In this document: piece by piece, positions 51,015 to 59,460 of the stretch
Numbering within the stretch: position 1 is the stretch's first letter
Layout of the letters: every line of letters starts with the position of its first letter
Origin: SIG447 sp045577075
Lineage (GTDB): Bacteria > Bacillota > Clostridia > UMGS1883 > UMGS1540
Direction: 5' to 3'
Length of the DNA stretch: 64,000 nt
Assembly (NCBI GenBank): GCA_045577075.1
Contig: JAZNHR010000003.1
Location: 9,849-73,848, forward strand
Notes under the pieces: model-generated
What the model was told of the DNA's origin: nothing
Database searches by the model: none
What the model saw: the letters and a program-made list of their open reading frames with translations, nothing else
Program-made: the position numbers and the translations under genes

Positions 51015-52082
51015 ATGAAACGAGTCAAAGTGTTGGCATGTCTTGCGGCAATCGTAATGGTTCTTTCCGCTTGCAACGCCATAAACGTAACGAAGGTTGC
51101 CACCGTAGGGGAGGCGGCCGTATACAAGCCTGAATTTATGTATTATCTTGAAATGGCTAAGAGTGAAGCATATCAGCTGGCACAAAGCCAAGGCAACGTT
51201 ATCGCCAAGGATGCGGACTGGAACACCGTAATGATTGAAGGCAAAACAGCAGCCCAGTATGCAAAGGATAAGGCACTGGACAGCATCCGTTCCATTCTTG
51301 TGGTGGAAGCAAAGGCAAAGGCGGCAGGATATGTGATGACGGAAGCGGATTTGACGGAAGTCACAAATGCCAAGAGCCAAATTATTGAACAGCTCGGCGG
51401 CCGCTACGGATATGAACAGTCCCTAGATAAAATGGGCATCACCATTGATGCGTTTAATGCTTTGGTTGAAAGAAGCGTATATGCAAGCGCTTACATGCAG
51501 AAGCTGGCATCGGAAGATACGTCTATTCAGCCTTCTGCAGATGTAGCAAAAGAAAAGTACAATAATGAATATGTCTATGTTCGTCACATTCTGATTTCCA
51601 ATCAGCCCGAGGAAGAAACTGTATTAAAGACAGACGGAAACGGTGATGTCATCGTGGACTATGTCGCGGAAGCAAAGAAGGAAGCGGAAGACATTCTCGC
51701 AAAGCTTGCCGCAGGCGGCGACTTCATTGCTCTTATGAACGAACATTCTGATGACGGCCGCGGCGAAGATGGCAAGCTTTCCAGCGACGGCTATATTATG
51801 ACGGATAACGGCCAGATGGTACCGGAATTTGAAGAAGCGGCCATGAAACTGGAAGTCGGTGCATACACTACGGAAGCTGTAGAAACTGCTTACGGCTACC
51901 ATATTATTAAACGCTATGACCTTCCTAAGGAGGGCACGAAGTACGACGAAACGATTGCAGCCATTACATCTGACATGGTGACCGAAAACATGGAAAATCA
52001 GGTTGATGTTTGGGCAGACGAACTGGGCTTTGCCACAAACGATAAGTACGTTGCAAAACTAAAGATTAAGATGGAGGAATAA
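51015..52082 (+). CDS. PrsA-like peptidyl-prolyl isomerase lipoprotein
   Basis: 355 aa extracytoplasmic foldase. The signal peptide ends in a lipobox (VLSAC, Cys20). An N-terminal helical chaperone domain follows, then a parvulin rotamase domain from about residue 190 (YVRHILISNQ, AGGDFIALMNEHSDDGRGEDGKL, AYGYHIIKR). It would assist folding of exported proteins on the outer face of the membrane. yebC follows after 3 bp, so the two are cotranscribed. Confidence 0.93.
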   Translation: MKRVKVLACLAAIVMVLSACNAINVTKVATVGEAAVYKPEFMYYLEMAKSEAYQLAQSQGNVIAKDADWNTVMIEGKTAAQYAKDKALDSIRSILVVEAKAKAAGYVMTEADLTEVTNAKSQIIEQLGGRYGYEQSLDKMGITIDAFNALVERSVYASAYMQKLASEDTSIQPSADVAKEKYNNEYVYVRHILISNQPEEETVLKTDGNGDVIVDYVAEAKKEAEDILAKLAAGGDFIALMNEHSDDGRGEDGKLSSDGYIMTDNGQMVPEFEEAAMKLEVGAYTTEAVETAYGYHIIKRYDLPKEGTKYDETIAAITSDMVTENMENQVDVWADELGFATNDKYVAKLKIKMEE

Positions 52083-52085
52083 ACC

Positions 52086-52826
52086 GTGTCCGGACATTCT
52101 AAATTTAGTAACATAAAGCATAAAAAAGAAAAAAGTGATGCACAGCGTGCAAAAATCTTTACGAAAATCGGCAGAGAAATTGCCGTTGTCGTAAAGGCAG
52201 GCGGCCCGGACCCGGAGGTCAACGGCAAACTGAAAGACGTTATTGCAAAGGCACGTGCAAACAATATGCCCAATGATAACGTACAGCGCTGCATTAAAAA
52301 AGCGGCCGGGGAAGACATGGCGGATAACTATGAAGAAATCATTTATGAAGGCTACGGCCCCAGTGGCGTTGCCGTTATCGTAGAAACGCTGACGGATAAC
52401 CGAAACCGCACTGCCGCAGATATGCGCCACTACTTTGATAAGTACGGCGGCAACCTCGGGCAGACGGGCTGTGTAACCTTTATGTTTGACACCCGCGGTG
52501 TTATCGTAGTCGAAGGGGAAGGTGCAGACGAAGAAACGCTTATGATGGAAGCACTGGACGCAGGGGCTGACGATTTTTCCGCAGAAGAGGATTTCTTTGA
52601 AATTATCACAGCACCCGAAAATTTCGGCAAGGTGCGTGAAGCGATTGAAAACGGCGGCTATAAGATTGCATCGGCAGAGATTATGCGCTTGCCGCAGACA
52701 ACCGTTACCTTAAGTAGCGACGATGACCTGAAAAATATGAACAAGCTCATCGAAATGCTGGAGGATAATGACGACGTGCAGAATGTATACCATAACTGCG
52801 AACTGCCGGAAGAAGACGAAGAATAA
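52086..52826 (+). CDS. YebC/PmpR family translation or regulatory factor
   Basis: 246 aa. The family signature GHSKFSNIKHKKEKSDAQRAKIFTKIGREI opens the protein (SGHSK...), followed by AKANNMPNDNVQRCIKKA-type sequence (here ARANNMPNDNV) and YEGYGPSGVAVIVETLTDNRNRT. The C-terminus is acidic (NVYHNCELPEEDEE). Members are linked to transcription control or to relief of ribosome stalling. The GTG start at 52086 lies just after the lipoprotein stop. Confidence 0.95.
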   Translation: MSGHSKFSNIKHKKEKSDAQRAKIFTKIGREIAVVVKAGGPDPEVNGKLKDVIAKARANNMPNDNVQRCIKKAAGEDMADNYEEIIYEGYGPSGVAVIVETLTDNRNRTAADMRHYFDKYGGNLGQTGCVTFMFDTRGVIVVEGEGADEETLMMEALDAGADDFSAEEDFFEIITAPENFGKVREAIENGGYKIASAEIMRLPQTTVTLSSDDDLKNMNKLIEMLEDNDDVQNVYHNCELPEEDEE

Positions 52827-52831
52827 AAGTG

Positions 52832-52860
52832 AGTCCACGGCATCATGCCGTGGACTTTTT
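52832..52860 (+). terminator. Rho-independent terminator after yebC
   Basis: AGTCCACGGCA pairs perfectly with TGCCGTGGACT over a 3-nt loop, followed by TTTTT. Confidence 0.92.
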
Positions 52861-52882
52861 GCAAATTGGTGAGGTGGAGAAC

Positions 52883-53059
52883 ATGGGAACACAGTGCGAA
52901 ACCTGTGCATATTATGCATACGACGACGAAACGGGTACATATGCATGCACGATGCAATTTGACGAGGATGACATTTCTGCCTTTTACGGAGGACGAAAAA
53001 ACGCCTGCCCGTATTATCACTTTTATGATGAATACAAAATGGTACAAAAACAAAATTAG
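52883..53059 (+). CDS. Small Cys-containing protein (DUF6472-like)
   Basis: 58 aa: MGTQCETCAYYAYDDETGTYACTMQ, then DEDDISAFYGGRKNACPYYHFYDEY. Four conserved-looking cysteines (CETC ... C ... C) suggest a small metal-binding domain. This pattern matches a short clostridial family (DUF6472) of unknown role. A GAGGTGGAG site precedes ATG 52883. It starts just after the yebC terminator and may be expressed by read-through. Confidence 0.75.
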   Translation: MGTQCETCAYYAYDDETGTYACTMQFDEDDISAFYGGRKNACPYYHFYDEYKMVQKQN

Positions 53060-53131
53060 ATGAAAAGGTATGGACTTTTCAATAAAGACGTGCTATAATA
53101 ATCTCAATACGGAAATAAAGGACTGTTTCAG

Positions 53132-54373
53132 ATGAATAAGTATAAAGATTTTGATAATTACTTAAAGGAGTTCCCGACAAGCGACGGCTATTTCGGAAAA
53201 TACGGGGGTGCCTATCTCCCTGATGAACTCATTCCGGCGTTTAAAGAGGCGGACGATGCGTATGAAGCGATCTGCCATTCCGCCCAGTTTATTAACGAAC
53301 TGCGCCGCATTCGCAAGGAATTCCAGGGGAGACCTACGCCTGTGTATCACTGCGAGCGTCTTTCTAAGATTTTTGGCAATTGCCAGATTTACTTAAAGCG
53401 TGAGGACTTAAACCATACCGGCGCGCATAAATTAAACCATTGCATGGGAGAAGGCCTTCTTGCAAAATATATGGGCAAGAAAAAGCTTATTGCGGAAACG
53501 GGCGCAGGGCAGCACGGCGTTGCGATTGCAACGGCGGCGGCATATTTCGGCATGGAGTGTGACGTTTATATGGGCGAAGTGGACATTGAAAAGCAGCACC
53601 CGAATGTGATTCGTATGAAGATGCTGGGCGCTAATGTCGTTCCCGTAACCCATGGTCTGAAAACCTTAAAGGAAGCGGTAGATGCCGCGTTTGAAGCGTA
53701 TTTAAAGGAATATGACAGCGCGATTTACTGCATCGGTTCTGTCCTCGGTCCCCATCCGTTCCCCAAAATGGTACGGGACTTCCAATCTGTTATCGGCATT
53801 GAGGCGAGAGAACAGTTCCTCGAAATGACAGGGATTATGCCTGATGCCGTTTGTGCCTGTGTTGGCGGCGGTTCCAACTCCATCGGTATGTTTGTGCCGT
53901 TCCTTTCTGACCCTGTTGAAATTTACGGCGTAGAACCTTTAGGCCGCGGCGATGCGGTGGGGGATCATGCCGCTACCATGAAGCACGGCACGCCCGGTCG
54001 TCTCCACGGCTTCCACAGTTATCTTCTCCAGGACGAAAACGGCGAGCCACTTCCCGTGTACTCTATCGCAAGCGGTCTGGACTATCCTGGCGTAGGCCCC
54101 GAGCACGCACACCTTCGTGATTTAGGGCGCGTGCATTATGAAACGGTTTCCGACGAAGAGGCCATGGAAGCCTTCTTCCTCCTTTCCAGATACGAGGGCA
54201 TTATTCCCGCAATTGAAAGTGCCCACGCGGTGGCATATGCCATTCGCTATGCAAAAGAACACAAGTCCGGCTCTATCCTTGCATGTCTTTCCGGCAGAGG
54301 GGATAAGGATATTGACTATGTGTATGAAAAATACGGCTGTGGCGAAAAGTTTAAGCTCGAGTATGATGTTTAA
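53132..54373 (+). CDS. trpB: Tryptophan synthase beta subunit (stand-alone)
   Basis: 413 aa PLP enzyme making tryptophan from indole and serine. The PLP lysine is K100 in LKREDLNHTGAHK, Glu122 is in AETGAGQHGVA, and the phosphate loop is GGGSNSIG. LGPHPFPKMVRDFQSVIG, SGLDYPGVGPEHAHL and SGRGDKDIDYV are standard TrpB blocks. Residues after the PLP lysine (LNHCMGEGLL) differ from the usual INNALGQALL. No trpA or other trp gene is adjacent. A TATAAT lies at 53094-53099 with only a weak -35. Confidence 0.92.
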   Translation: MNKYKDFDNYLKEFPTSDGYFGKYGGAYLPDELIPAFKEADDAYEAICHSAQFINELRRIRKEFQGRPTPVYHCERLSKIFGNCQIYLKREDLNHTGAHKLNHCMGEGLLAKYMGKKKLIAETGAGQHGVAIATAAAYFGMECDVYMGEVDIEKQHPNVIRMKMLGANVVPVTHGLKTLKEAVDAAFEAYLKEYDSAIYCIGSVLGPHPFPKMVRDFQSVIGIEAREQFLEMTGIMPDAVCACVGGGSNSIGMFVPFLSDPVEIYGVEPLGRGDAVGDHAATMKHGTPGRLHGFHSYLLQDENGEPLPVYSIASGLDYPGVGPEHAHLRDLGRVHYETVSDEEAMEAFFLLSRYEGIIPAIESAHAVAYAIRYAKEHKSGSILACLSGRGDKDIDYVYEKYGCGEKFKLEYDV

Positions 54374-54400
54374 TGCAGCCTAAAAAATTGTCGAAAGTTC

Positions 54401-54429
54401 TTGACAAACAGGGATAACAGAATTATAAT
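54401..54429 (+). promoter_or_regulatory. Sigma-A promoter of the antiporter-CLC pair
   Basis: Consensus TTGACA at 54401, a 17-bp spacer and perfect TATAAT at 54424-54429, about 80 bp before the antiporter start. Confidence 0.85.
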
Positions 54430-54509
54430 AGGAAAGTCATGTAAAATCGAGAGGCCAAGTGTCTTTCGATTTTACTATGCAAGAATTAGAAGTAAGGAAG
54501 AGAATTGTT

Positions 54510-55808
54510 ATGAGCACACTTTTATCAGTTTCCATTGCACTGCTCGCAGGGCTACTCATGACCCGCGTGTTTAAACCCTTAAAGCTCCCGGCAGTTACCG
54601 CCTACCTCATCGCCGGTGTCCTGGTTGGCCCGTATTGCATGGGCGCACTCGGCATTGAAGGGCTTGGCTTTAAATCTTCGGAAGCGGTAGGGGCACTTTC
54701 CCTCATCTCCGATGTTGCCCTTGGCTTTATCGCTTTTTCTATCGGTAACGAGTTCCGCCTTTCTGACCTTAAAAAAATCGGTAAGCAGGCATTTGTTATC
54801 GGTATTTTTCAGGCAATTGTGGCAACCATTTTGGTAGACCTTGCCCTTTTAGGCATTCACCTTATCATGCCGGATAAACTGACGGTGCCCCAGCTGATTA
54901 CGTTAGGTGCCATCGCTACGGCAACTGCGCCTGCGGCAACGCTGATGGTCGTTCGTCAGTATAAGGCAAAAGGACCTCTGACGGATTTGCTGTTGCCCAT
55001 CGTTGCCCTTGACGATGCTGTGGGTCTTATTGTATTTGCCGTTTCCTTCGGTATTGCACGCTCCCTTCTCGAAGGCGCGGTGGATTTGGTTTCCATTATC
55101 GTAAATCCCCTCGTTGAAATTGTCTGTTCCTTGGGTCTTGGTGCTATCATGGGCTGGGTGCTGACGCAGCTTGAAAAGCTGTTTAACTCCAACACCAATC
55201 GCCTCAATATGTCCATTGCCTTTGTATTTCTCACGGTGGCACTTTCCATGCTTAAATTTGAAATCGGGCCTGTACATATCGGCTTTTCCTCTTTGCTTGT
55301 TTGTATGATGCTGGGCACAATCTTCTGTAATATTTGTCCGCTTTCTGAAGATGTTATGGAAAGAACGGATAAATGGACGTCGCCGCTCTTTGCACTTTTC
55401 TTCGTTATCAGCGGTGCGGAACTGGAACTGCGTGTGTTCGGGGACTGGGCAATCGTCTTTATTGGTCTTATATACATTATTTTCCGTTCTATCGGTAAAT
55501 ATTCCGGCGCCTACGCAAGTGCAAAGATGACGGACTGCGCGCCGTCAATTTGCAAATACCTTGGGATTACACTTTTGCCGCAGGCAGGGGTTGCCCTTGG
55601 TATGTGTGCTACAGCCATGAAGCTTGGCGAACAGGGCAACCTTATTCGCAATATTACGCTCTTTGCGGTTTTGATTTACGAGCTGTTCGGGCCTGTAATG
55701 ACACGCTGGGCGCTGACAAAGGCCGGCGATATTCAGCCCATGAGCGAGGAAGTCAAAATGCGTCGCCAGAAAAAACTGGAAGAAGCACAGCAAGCTGTTG
55801 CAAAATAA
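54510..55808 (+). CDS. CPA2-type cation/proton antiporter
   Basis: 432 aa with about 12 membrane segments. The N-terminal LKLPAVTAYLIAGVLVGPYCMG is the Na+/H+ exchanger (CPA2/KefB-like) signature. ATAPAATLMVVRQYKAKGPLTDLLLPIVALDDAVGLIVFAV carries the conserved Asp pair region. There is no TrkA-N domain. The ion is unknown. I chose ATG 54510 because an AGGAAG site is 9 nt upstream and the first membrane helix starts there; GTG 54459 and ATG 54477 are in-frame alternatives. Confidence 0.88.
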   Translation: MSTLLSVSIALLAGLLMTRVFKPLKLPAVTAYLIAGVLVGPYCMGALGIEGLGFKSSEAVGALSLISDVALGFIAFSIGNEFRLSDLKKIGKQAFVIGIFQAIVATILVDLALLGIHLIMPDKLTVPQLITLGAIATATAPAATLMVVRQYKAKGPLTDLLLPIVALDDAVGLIVFAVSFGIARSLLEGAVDLVSIIVNPLVEIVCSLGLGAIMGWVLTQLEKLFNSNTNRLNMSIAFVFLTVALSMLKFEIGPVHIGFSSLLVCMMLGTIFCNICPLSEDVMERTDKWTSPLFALFFVISGAELELRVFGDWAIVFIGLIYIIFRSIGKYSGAYASAKMTDCAPSICKYLGITLLPQAGVALGMCATAMKLGEQGNLIRNITLFAVLIYELFGPVMTRWALTKAGDIQPMSEEVKMRRQKKLEEAQQAVAK

Positions 55809-55820
55809 TAAACAAAAACA

Positions 55821-55848
55821 TCCGAATGCCCCAGGGCATTCGGATTTG
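55821..55848 (+). terminator. Hairpin between the antiporter and CLC genes
   Basis: TCCGAATGCC pairs perfectly with GGCATTCGGA over CCAG, followed by TTTGTATT. It may partly terminate and so lower CLC expression. Confidence 0.65.
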
Positions 55849-55866
55849 TATTCGGAGATGATTTTG

Positions 55867-57114
55867 GTGAAAGAAAATTTCAAAAACGTACTGGCGTATG
55901 GCAAAACCTTTTTAAAGTGGCTCTGTATTGCAGGTCTTGTGGGTCTTATCGGCGGTACGGTCGGGAGCCTTTTTCACTGCAGCATTGACTATGTAACCGA
56001 ACTTCGAACGGAAATACCGTGGCTTTTATATGGTCTGCCCCTTGGCGGTCTTGTCATTACGGGACTGTATGCACTCTCTAAAAAGCAGGGGAGAGTCGAT
56101 ACAAACCGTGTTTTAGAAGCGGTCAGAACAGAAGAAAAGGTTCCGTTTGTCATGGGCCCGCTGATTTTTGTAAGCACGGTCATAACACATCTTTTCGGCG
56201 GCTCGGCAGGGCGAGAAGGGGCAGCACTGCAGCTTGGCGGCAGCATCGGGTACAGAACGGGCAAACTCCTTCGCCTTAATAAGGCAGACTTGCACATTAT
56301 CGTTATGACAGGCATGAGCGCGGTGTTTTCCGCCCTGTTTGGCACACCCCTCGCGGCGGCGTTTTTTGCCATTGAGGTTGTAAGCGTCGGGATTGTGCAA
56401 TATGCGGCACTGGTGCCGTGTATCACGGCTTCCCTTACGGCATTTGGCATTGCCGGTGCCTTTGGCATTTCGCCCGTGCATTTTGATATGGTAGCCTTCC
56501 CGGCTTTGTCTGTAGAAATTGCCCTTCGTGCAGCGATGTTGGCGCTTTTATGCGCCTTAGTGGGGATTCTGTTTTGTACGGCAATTCAAAAGACAGAGCA
56601 TGCTTTTGAGAAGTTTCTTCCTAATAAATACATACGCACGCTTTCGGGCGCGGTACTCCTTGTACTTCTTACCCTTCTTCTTGGCACACGGGACTATAAC
56701 GGCGCGGGTATGGATGTTATTACAAAAGCACTTGGCGGGGAGGCAAGACCGGAAGCGTTTCTTCTAAAAATTCTCTTTACCGCCATTACCATTGCCGCAG
56801 GCTTTAAAGGCGGCGAAATTGTACCGGCATTCTTTATCGGCTCCACATTTGGATGTGCCATAAGCGGTCTTTTAGGGCTTGACCCGGGACTCTCTGCGGC
56901 AATCGGATTTATTGCCCTATTTTGCAGTGTGGTCAATTGCCCGGTGGCATCGCTCCTACTTGCACTCGAAGTATTTGGAGCGGAGGGTGTACTCATTTTC
57001 GCTGTGGTTTGTGCCGTCAGCTTTATGATGTCCGGTAATTTTGGACTCTATAAAAGCCAAAAAATTATGTATTCCAAACTGGACGCCCACTACACGGATA
57101 CGTTCACAAATTAA
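55867..57114 (+). CDS. CLC family anion transporter, resembling fluoride exporters (CLC-F)
   Basis: 415 aa with the CLC fold. The gating-glutamate motif is HLFGGSAGREGAALQLGG near residue 105. FGTPLAAAFFAIEVVSVG follows, then YAALVPCITASLTAF and GTRDYNGAGMDVI. These blocks resemble the CLC-F branch (GREGTAVQMGG, GTPLAGAxFxLEV) more than EriC, and the second proton glutamate of EriC (FIIEEM) is Val here. GTG 55867 has a GGAG site 9 nt upstream. The gene follows a cation/proton antiporter, a class also linked to fluoride resistance. No fluoride riboswitch was found. Confidence 0.85.
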   Translation: MKENFKNVLAYGKTFLKWLCIAGLVGLIGGTVGSLFHCSIDYVTELRTEIPWLLYGLPLGGLVITGLYALSKKQGRVDTNRVLEAVRTEEKVPFVMGPLIFVSTVITHLFGGSAGREGAALQLGGSIGYRTGKLLRLNKADLHIIVMTGMSAVFSALFGTPLAAAFFAIEVVSVGIVQYAALVPCITASLTAFGIAGAFGISPVHFDMVAFPALSVEIALRAAMLALLCALVGILFCTAIQKTEHAFEKFLPNKYIRTLSGAVLLVLLTLLLGTRDYNGAGMDVITKALGGEARPEAFLLKILFTAITIAAGFKGGEIVPAFFIGSTFGCAISGLLGLDPGLSAAIGFIALFCSVVNCPVASLLLALEVFGAEGVLIFAVVCAVSFMMSGNFGLYKSQKIMYSKLDAHYTDTFTN

Positions 57115-57142
57115 GTATGAAAATATCGCCTTTCAGGGCACT

Positions 57143-57178
57143 AAAATGGCAGTTTTTGTGTAAAAACTGCCATTTTTG
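57143..57178 (+). terminator. Rho-independent terminator after the CLC gene
   Basis: AAAATGGCAGTTTTT pairs with AAAAACTGCCATTTTT over a short loop and ends in a T run. Confidence 0.92.
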
Positions 57179-57344
57179 CGGTCTTTTTCAAAAATTTTTT
57201 CAAAAAATCGTAACATTTTTTTAAAAAGTGTTAAACATTTGAAAAGCCCCATAAATAAAGGCTTTCCGCAGAATTCGTGAAAAACCTGAATTCCCAGATT
57301 ATTCCAAAATTTGTAATAATTTTGAAACTATAACATAAAATGGT

Positions 57345-57373
57345 TTGACAAAGGGCAAAATTTATAGTAGAAT
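57345..57373 (+). promoter_or_regulatory. Sigma-A promoter of the YabE-like gene
   Basis: Consensus TTGACA at 57345, a 17-bp spacer and TAGAAT at 57368-57373, 22 bp before the start codon. The 165 bp upstream of it, after the CLC terminator, is AT-rich and holds nothing else that I can identify. Confidence 0.8.
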
Positions 57374-57395
57374 AGGGAACGAAGGAGTGATTCTG

Positions 57396-58655
57396 ATGTT
57401 TAAAACAGGAGAATTACTGAAGCGCAAATTCAGACGGTATGTTGTACCGGCAGTTGCTTTGGTAGTTCTTGCGGCAATCACCTTGGTGGTATGTGCCGCG
57501 GTTTCCAAAAAGGAAGTTTACGTGCATGACGGTGACGTTGTGACGAATGTTAAGACGAGTAAACTAACAGTCGGTGAAGCACTTGAAGATGCGGAAATCA
57601 TCCCCGGAGCTTTTGATGCCATATATCCCTCGCCGGATTCTCCCATAGAAGACGGCATGGAAATTCATATTATCCGCGCCACGCTTCTTACATTGACTGA
57701 CGGCGGACAAACCCGCGAAGTTTACACCCAGGCAAAAACGGTTGCAGACCTTCTCGAAGTGGAAGGGATTACCTTAACCGAATTTGACGGGGTACTCCCC
57801 ATGCCCACCTCACCCATTACTGCCGGCATGACGGTGGAGGTGCGCCGCGCAAAGCAGCTGGAATATTTCGGGGACGGCGGGAACCTTTCGGTACACACCC
57901 AGGCAAATACAGTTTCCGAAATGCTGGCAGGGCTTGGCGTTGCGGTGGGGGAAAATGATTTTACGGAGCCCAGTATGGATGCGGCAATTGCCGACGGCAT
58001 GACCGTTCGCCTTGTGCGTGTTACGAAAAAGAATGTGACGGACAAGGTAAGCGTCGGCTATAAAATCGAAGAAAGAACAACGTCTTCCCTCGTAAAGGGA
58101 AAGACACGCATTGCCCAAAACGGCAAGAACGGCGTGCAAACCGATACTTACGAAGTTACCTTTCATGACGGGGTAGAGGTTTCCAAAACATTGGTTTCCT
58201 CGGAAATTACCAAAAAGCCGATCAATAAGATTGTTGAAAAAGGCACGGCTGCCAAAACGAGCAGTGCTTCTACAGGTACTGGCACGGCTTCTTCCGGCGG
58301 GACAAAGAGTACGGCAAAAGGTGAAAACTTTACCTACAGGGATAAAATTGTTTGCAGGGCAACTGCCTATGACCTTTCTTACGAAAGCTGCGGGAAAAAT
58401 CCGGGAGACCCTTATTACGGCATTACCGCAAGTGGCATGAAGGCGGGCTACGGCGTTATCGCAGTTGACCCTTCAGTCATTCCCCTCGGTACGCGGCTCT
58501 ATGTAGAAGCGGTGGACGGCTCCTGGGCGTACGGCTACTGCGTGGCAGGAGATACGGGCAGCGGCATTTACGGCAAGCGTGTTGACCTATTCTTTAACAC
58601 AAGACAGGAAGTGCGTAACTTCGGCGTACGAAACGTAAACGTCTATATTCTATAA
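57396..58655 (+). CDS. YabE/Rpf-like cell-wall protein (DUF348 x3, G5, 3D domains)
   Basis: 419 aa. One N-terminal membrane segment (YVVPAVALVVLAAITLVVCAAV) anchors or exports it. Three DUF348 ubiquitin-like repeats follow (LTVGEALEDAEII, KTVADLLEVEGIT, NTVSEMLAGLGVAV), then a G5 domain (YKIEERTTSSLVKGKTRI ... VTFHDGVEVSKTLVSSE). A Ser/Thr/Gly linker leads to a 3D domain (CRATAYDL, GMKAGYGVIAVDPSVIPLGTRLYVE, YCVAGDTGSGIYGKRVDLFF) with three conserved Asp. It is a probable peptidoglycan hydrolase of the resuscitation-promoting-factor type. ATG 57396 has a GAAGGAG site. Confidence 0.95.
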   Translation: MFKTGELLKRKFRRYVVPAVALVVLAAITLVVCAAVSKKEVYVHDGDVVTNVKTSKLTVGEALEDAEIIPGAFDAIYPSPDSPIEDGMEIHIIRATLLTLTDGGQTREVYTQAKTVADLLEVEGITLTEFDGVLPMPTSPITAGMTVEVRRAKQLEYFGDGGNLSVHTQANTVSEMLAGLGVAVGENDFTEPSMDAAIADGMTVRLVRVTKKNVTDKVSVGYKIEERTTSSLVKGKTRIAQNGKNGVQTDTYEVTFHDGVEVSKTLVSSEITKKPINKIVEKGTAAKTSSASTGTGTASSGGTKSTAKGENFTYRDKIVCRATAYDLSYESCGKNPGDPYYGITASGMKAGYGVIAVDPSVIPLGTRLYVEAVDGSWAYGYCVAGDTGSGIYGKRVDLFFNTRQEVRNFGVRNVNVYIL

Positions 58656-58660
58656 TGAAG

Positions 58661-58690
58661 AAAAAGGAGCAGAGGATTTCTGCTCCTTTT
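58661..58690 (+). terminator. Rho-independent terminator after the YabE-like gene
   Basis: AAAAAGGAGCAGA pairs with TCTGCTCCTTTT over a short loop; the 3' strand supplies the T run. Confidence 0.85.
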
Positions 58691-58752
58691 AAAAGCCCAA
58701 AAACAGGTTGTTTTAACCTTGAAAAATTTTTTTAAAAATTTTCAAAAAAAGC

Positions 58753-59085
58753 TTGCAATTGGTAAAAAAATATGATATAGTATCATGTGCTGTGACATGG
58801 CATACGATGAAACGGGAGGTTGCCGGACGCGATCCGGGTTTTTCCGTGGAGAATGTCCGATTCATGAAATTGGGCGACAGTCACTGTACACTAAGAATAG
58901 AAAGAACATCAGGAAGATAAGGCTTTCTATGCTTATTTGTGCCCGGATAGAAGTATGTCCGGGTTTATGTTTGTAAAAACATGACACGCACGGCAGAGTG
59001 TACGGTTCTTCTCGTCGGCATGGAATTGCGGCAAAATGCCGCCCGGTCAAAGACCGGCAGCGATAAAAAATTAGGAGGCGAGATT
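58753..59085 (+). promoter_or_regulatory. Promoter and long structured leader of the S10 operon
   Basis: TTGCAA at 58753, a 17-bp spacer and TATAGT at 58776-58781 start a leader of about 300 nt. It contains CCGGA-CGCGA-TCCGG followed by GTTTTT (58823-58843, terminator-like), CCCGGA/TCCGGG followed by a T-rich stretch (58942-58966), and two tandem hairpins GCGGCA-AAA-TGCCGC and CCGGTC-AAA-GACCGG (59028-59057). An AGGAGG site precedes rpsJ. The layout suits attenuation or r-protein feedback, as with L4 in other bacteria, but that is inference. Confidence 0.65.
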
Positions 59086-59415
59086 ATGGCAGCAAAACAG
59101 AAAATCAGGATTCGTCTGAAGGCGTATGAGCATGCTCTCATCGATCAGGCGGCGGAGAAGATTGTGGAAACCGCAAAGCGTACAGGTTCCACAGTATCCG
59201 GTCCGGTACCGCTCCCCACAGAGAAGGAAATCATCACCATTCTCAGAGCGGTCCACAAGTACAAGGACTCCCGTGAACAGTTCGAAATGCGCACGCATAA
59301 GAGACTGATCGACATTCTGTATCCCACAAACAAAACTGTGGAAGCACTGGGACGTCTGGAAGTGCCCGCCGGCGTAAGCATTGAAATTAAGCTTGTCGGC
59401 AAGGACGCACGGTAA
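59086..59415 (+). CDS. rpsJ: 30S ribosomal protein S10
   Basis: 109 aa (usual length about 102). KIRIRLKAYEHALIDQAAEKIVETA at the N-terminus and GPVPLPTEKEIITILRAVHKYKDSREQFEMRTHKRLIDI are standard S10; it also acts in NusB-S10 antitermination. An AGGAGG site lies 8 nt before ATG 59086. First gene of the operon. Confidence 0.98.
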   Translation: MAAKQKIRIRLKAYEHALIDQAAEKIVETAKRTGSTVSGPVPLPTEKEIITILRAVHKYKDSREQFEMRTHKRLIDILYPTNKTVEALGRLEVPAGVSIEIKLVGKDAR

Positions 59416-59460
59416 ATGTTGGCACACGTTGTCAACCAATAACCATAAGGAGGATTAGCA

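Noticed and set aside
54374..54509. Fluoride riboswitch upstream of the antiporter-CLC pair
   Set aside because: I could not find the conserved crcB-motif sequence blocks in this interval by eye.
58981..59085. In-frame upstream extension of rpsJ from ATG 58981
   Set aside because: No ribosome binding site at 58981, sequence folds into tandem hairpins, and a strong AGGAGG lies just before ATG 59086.
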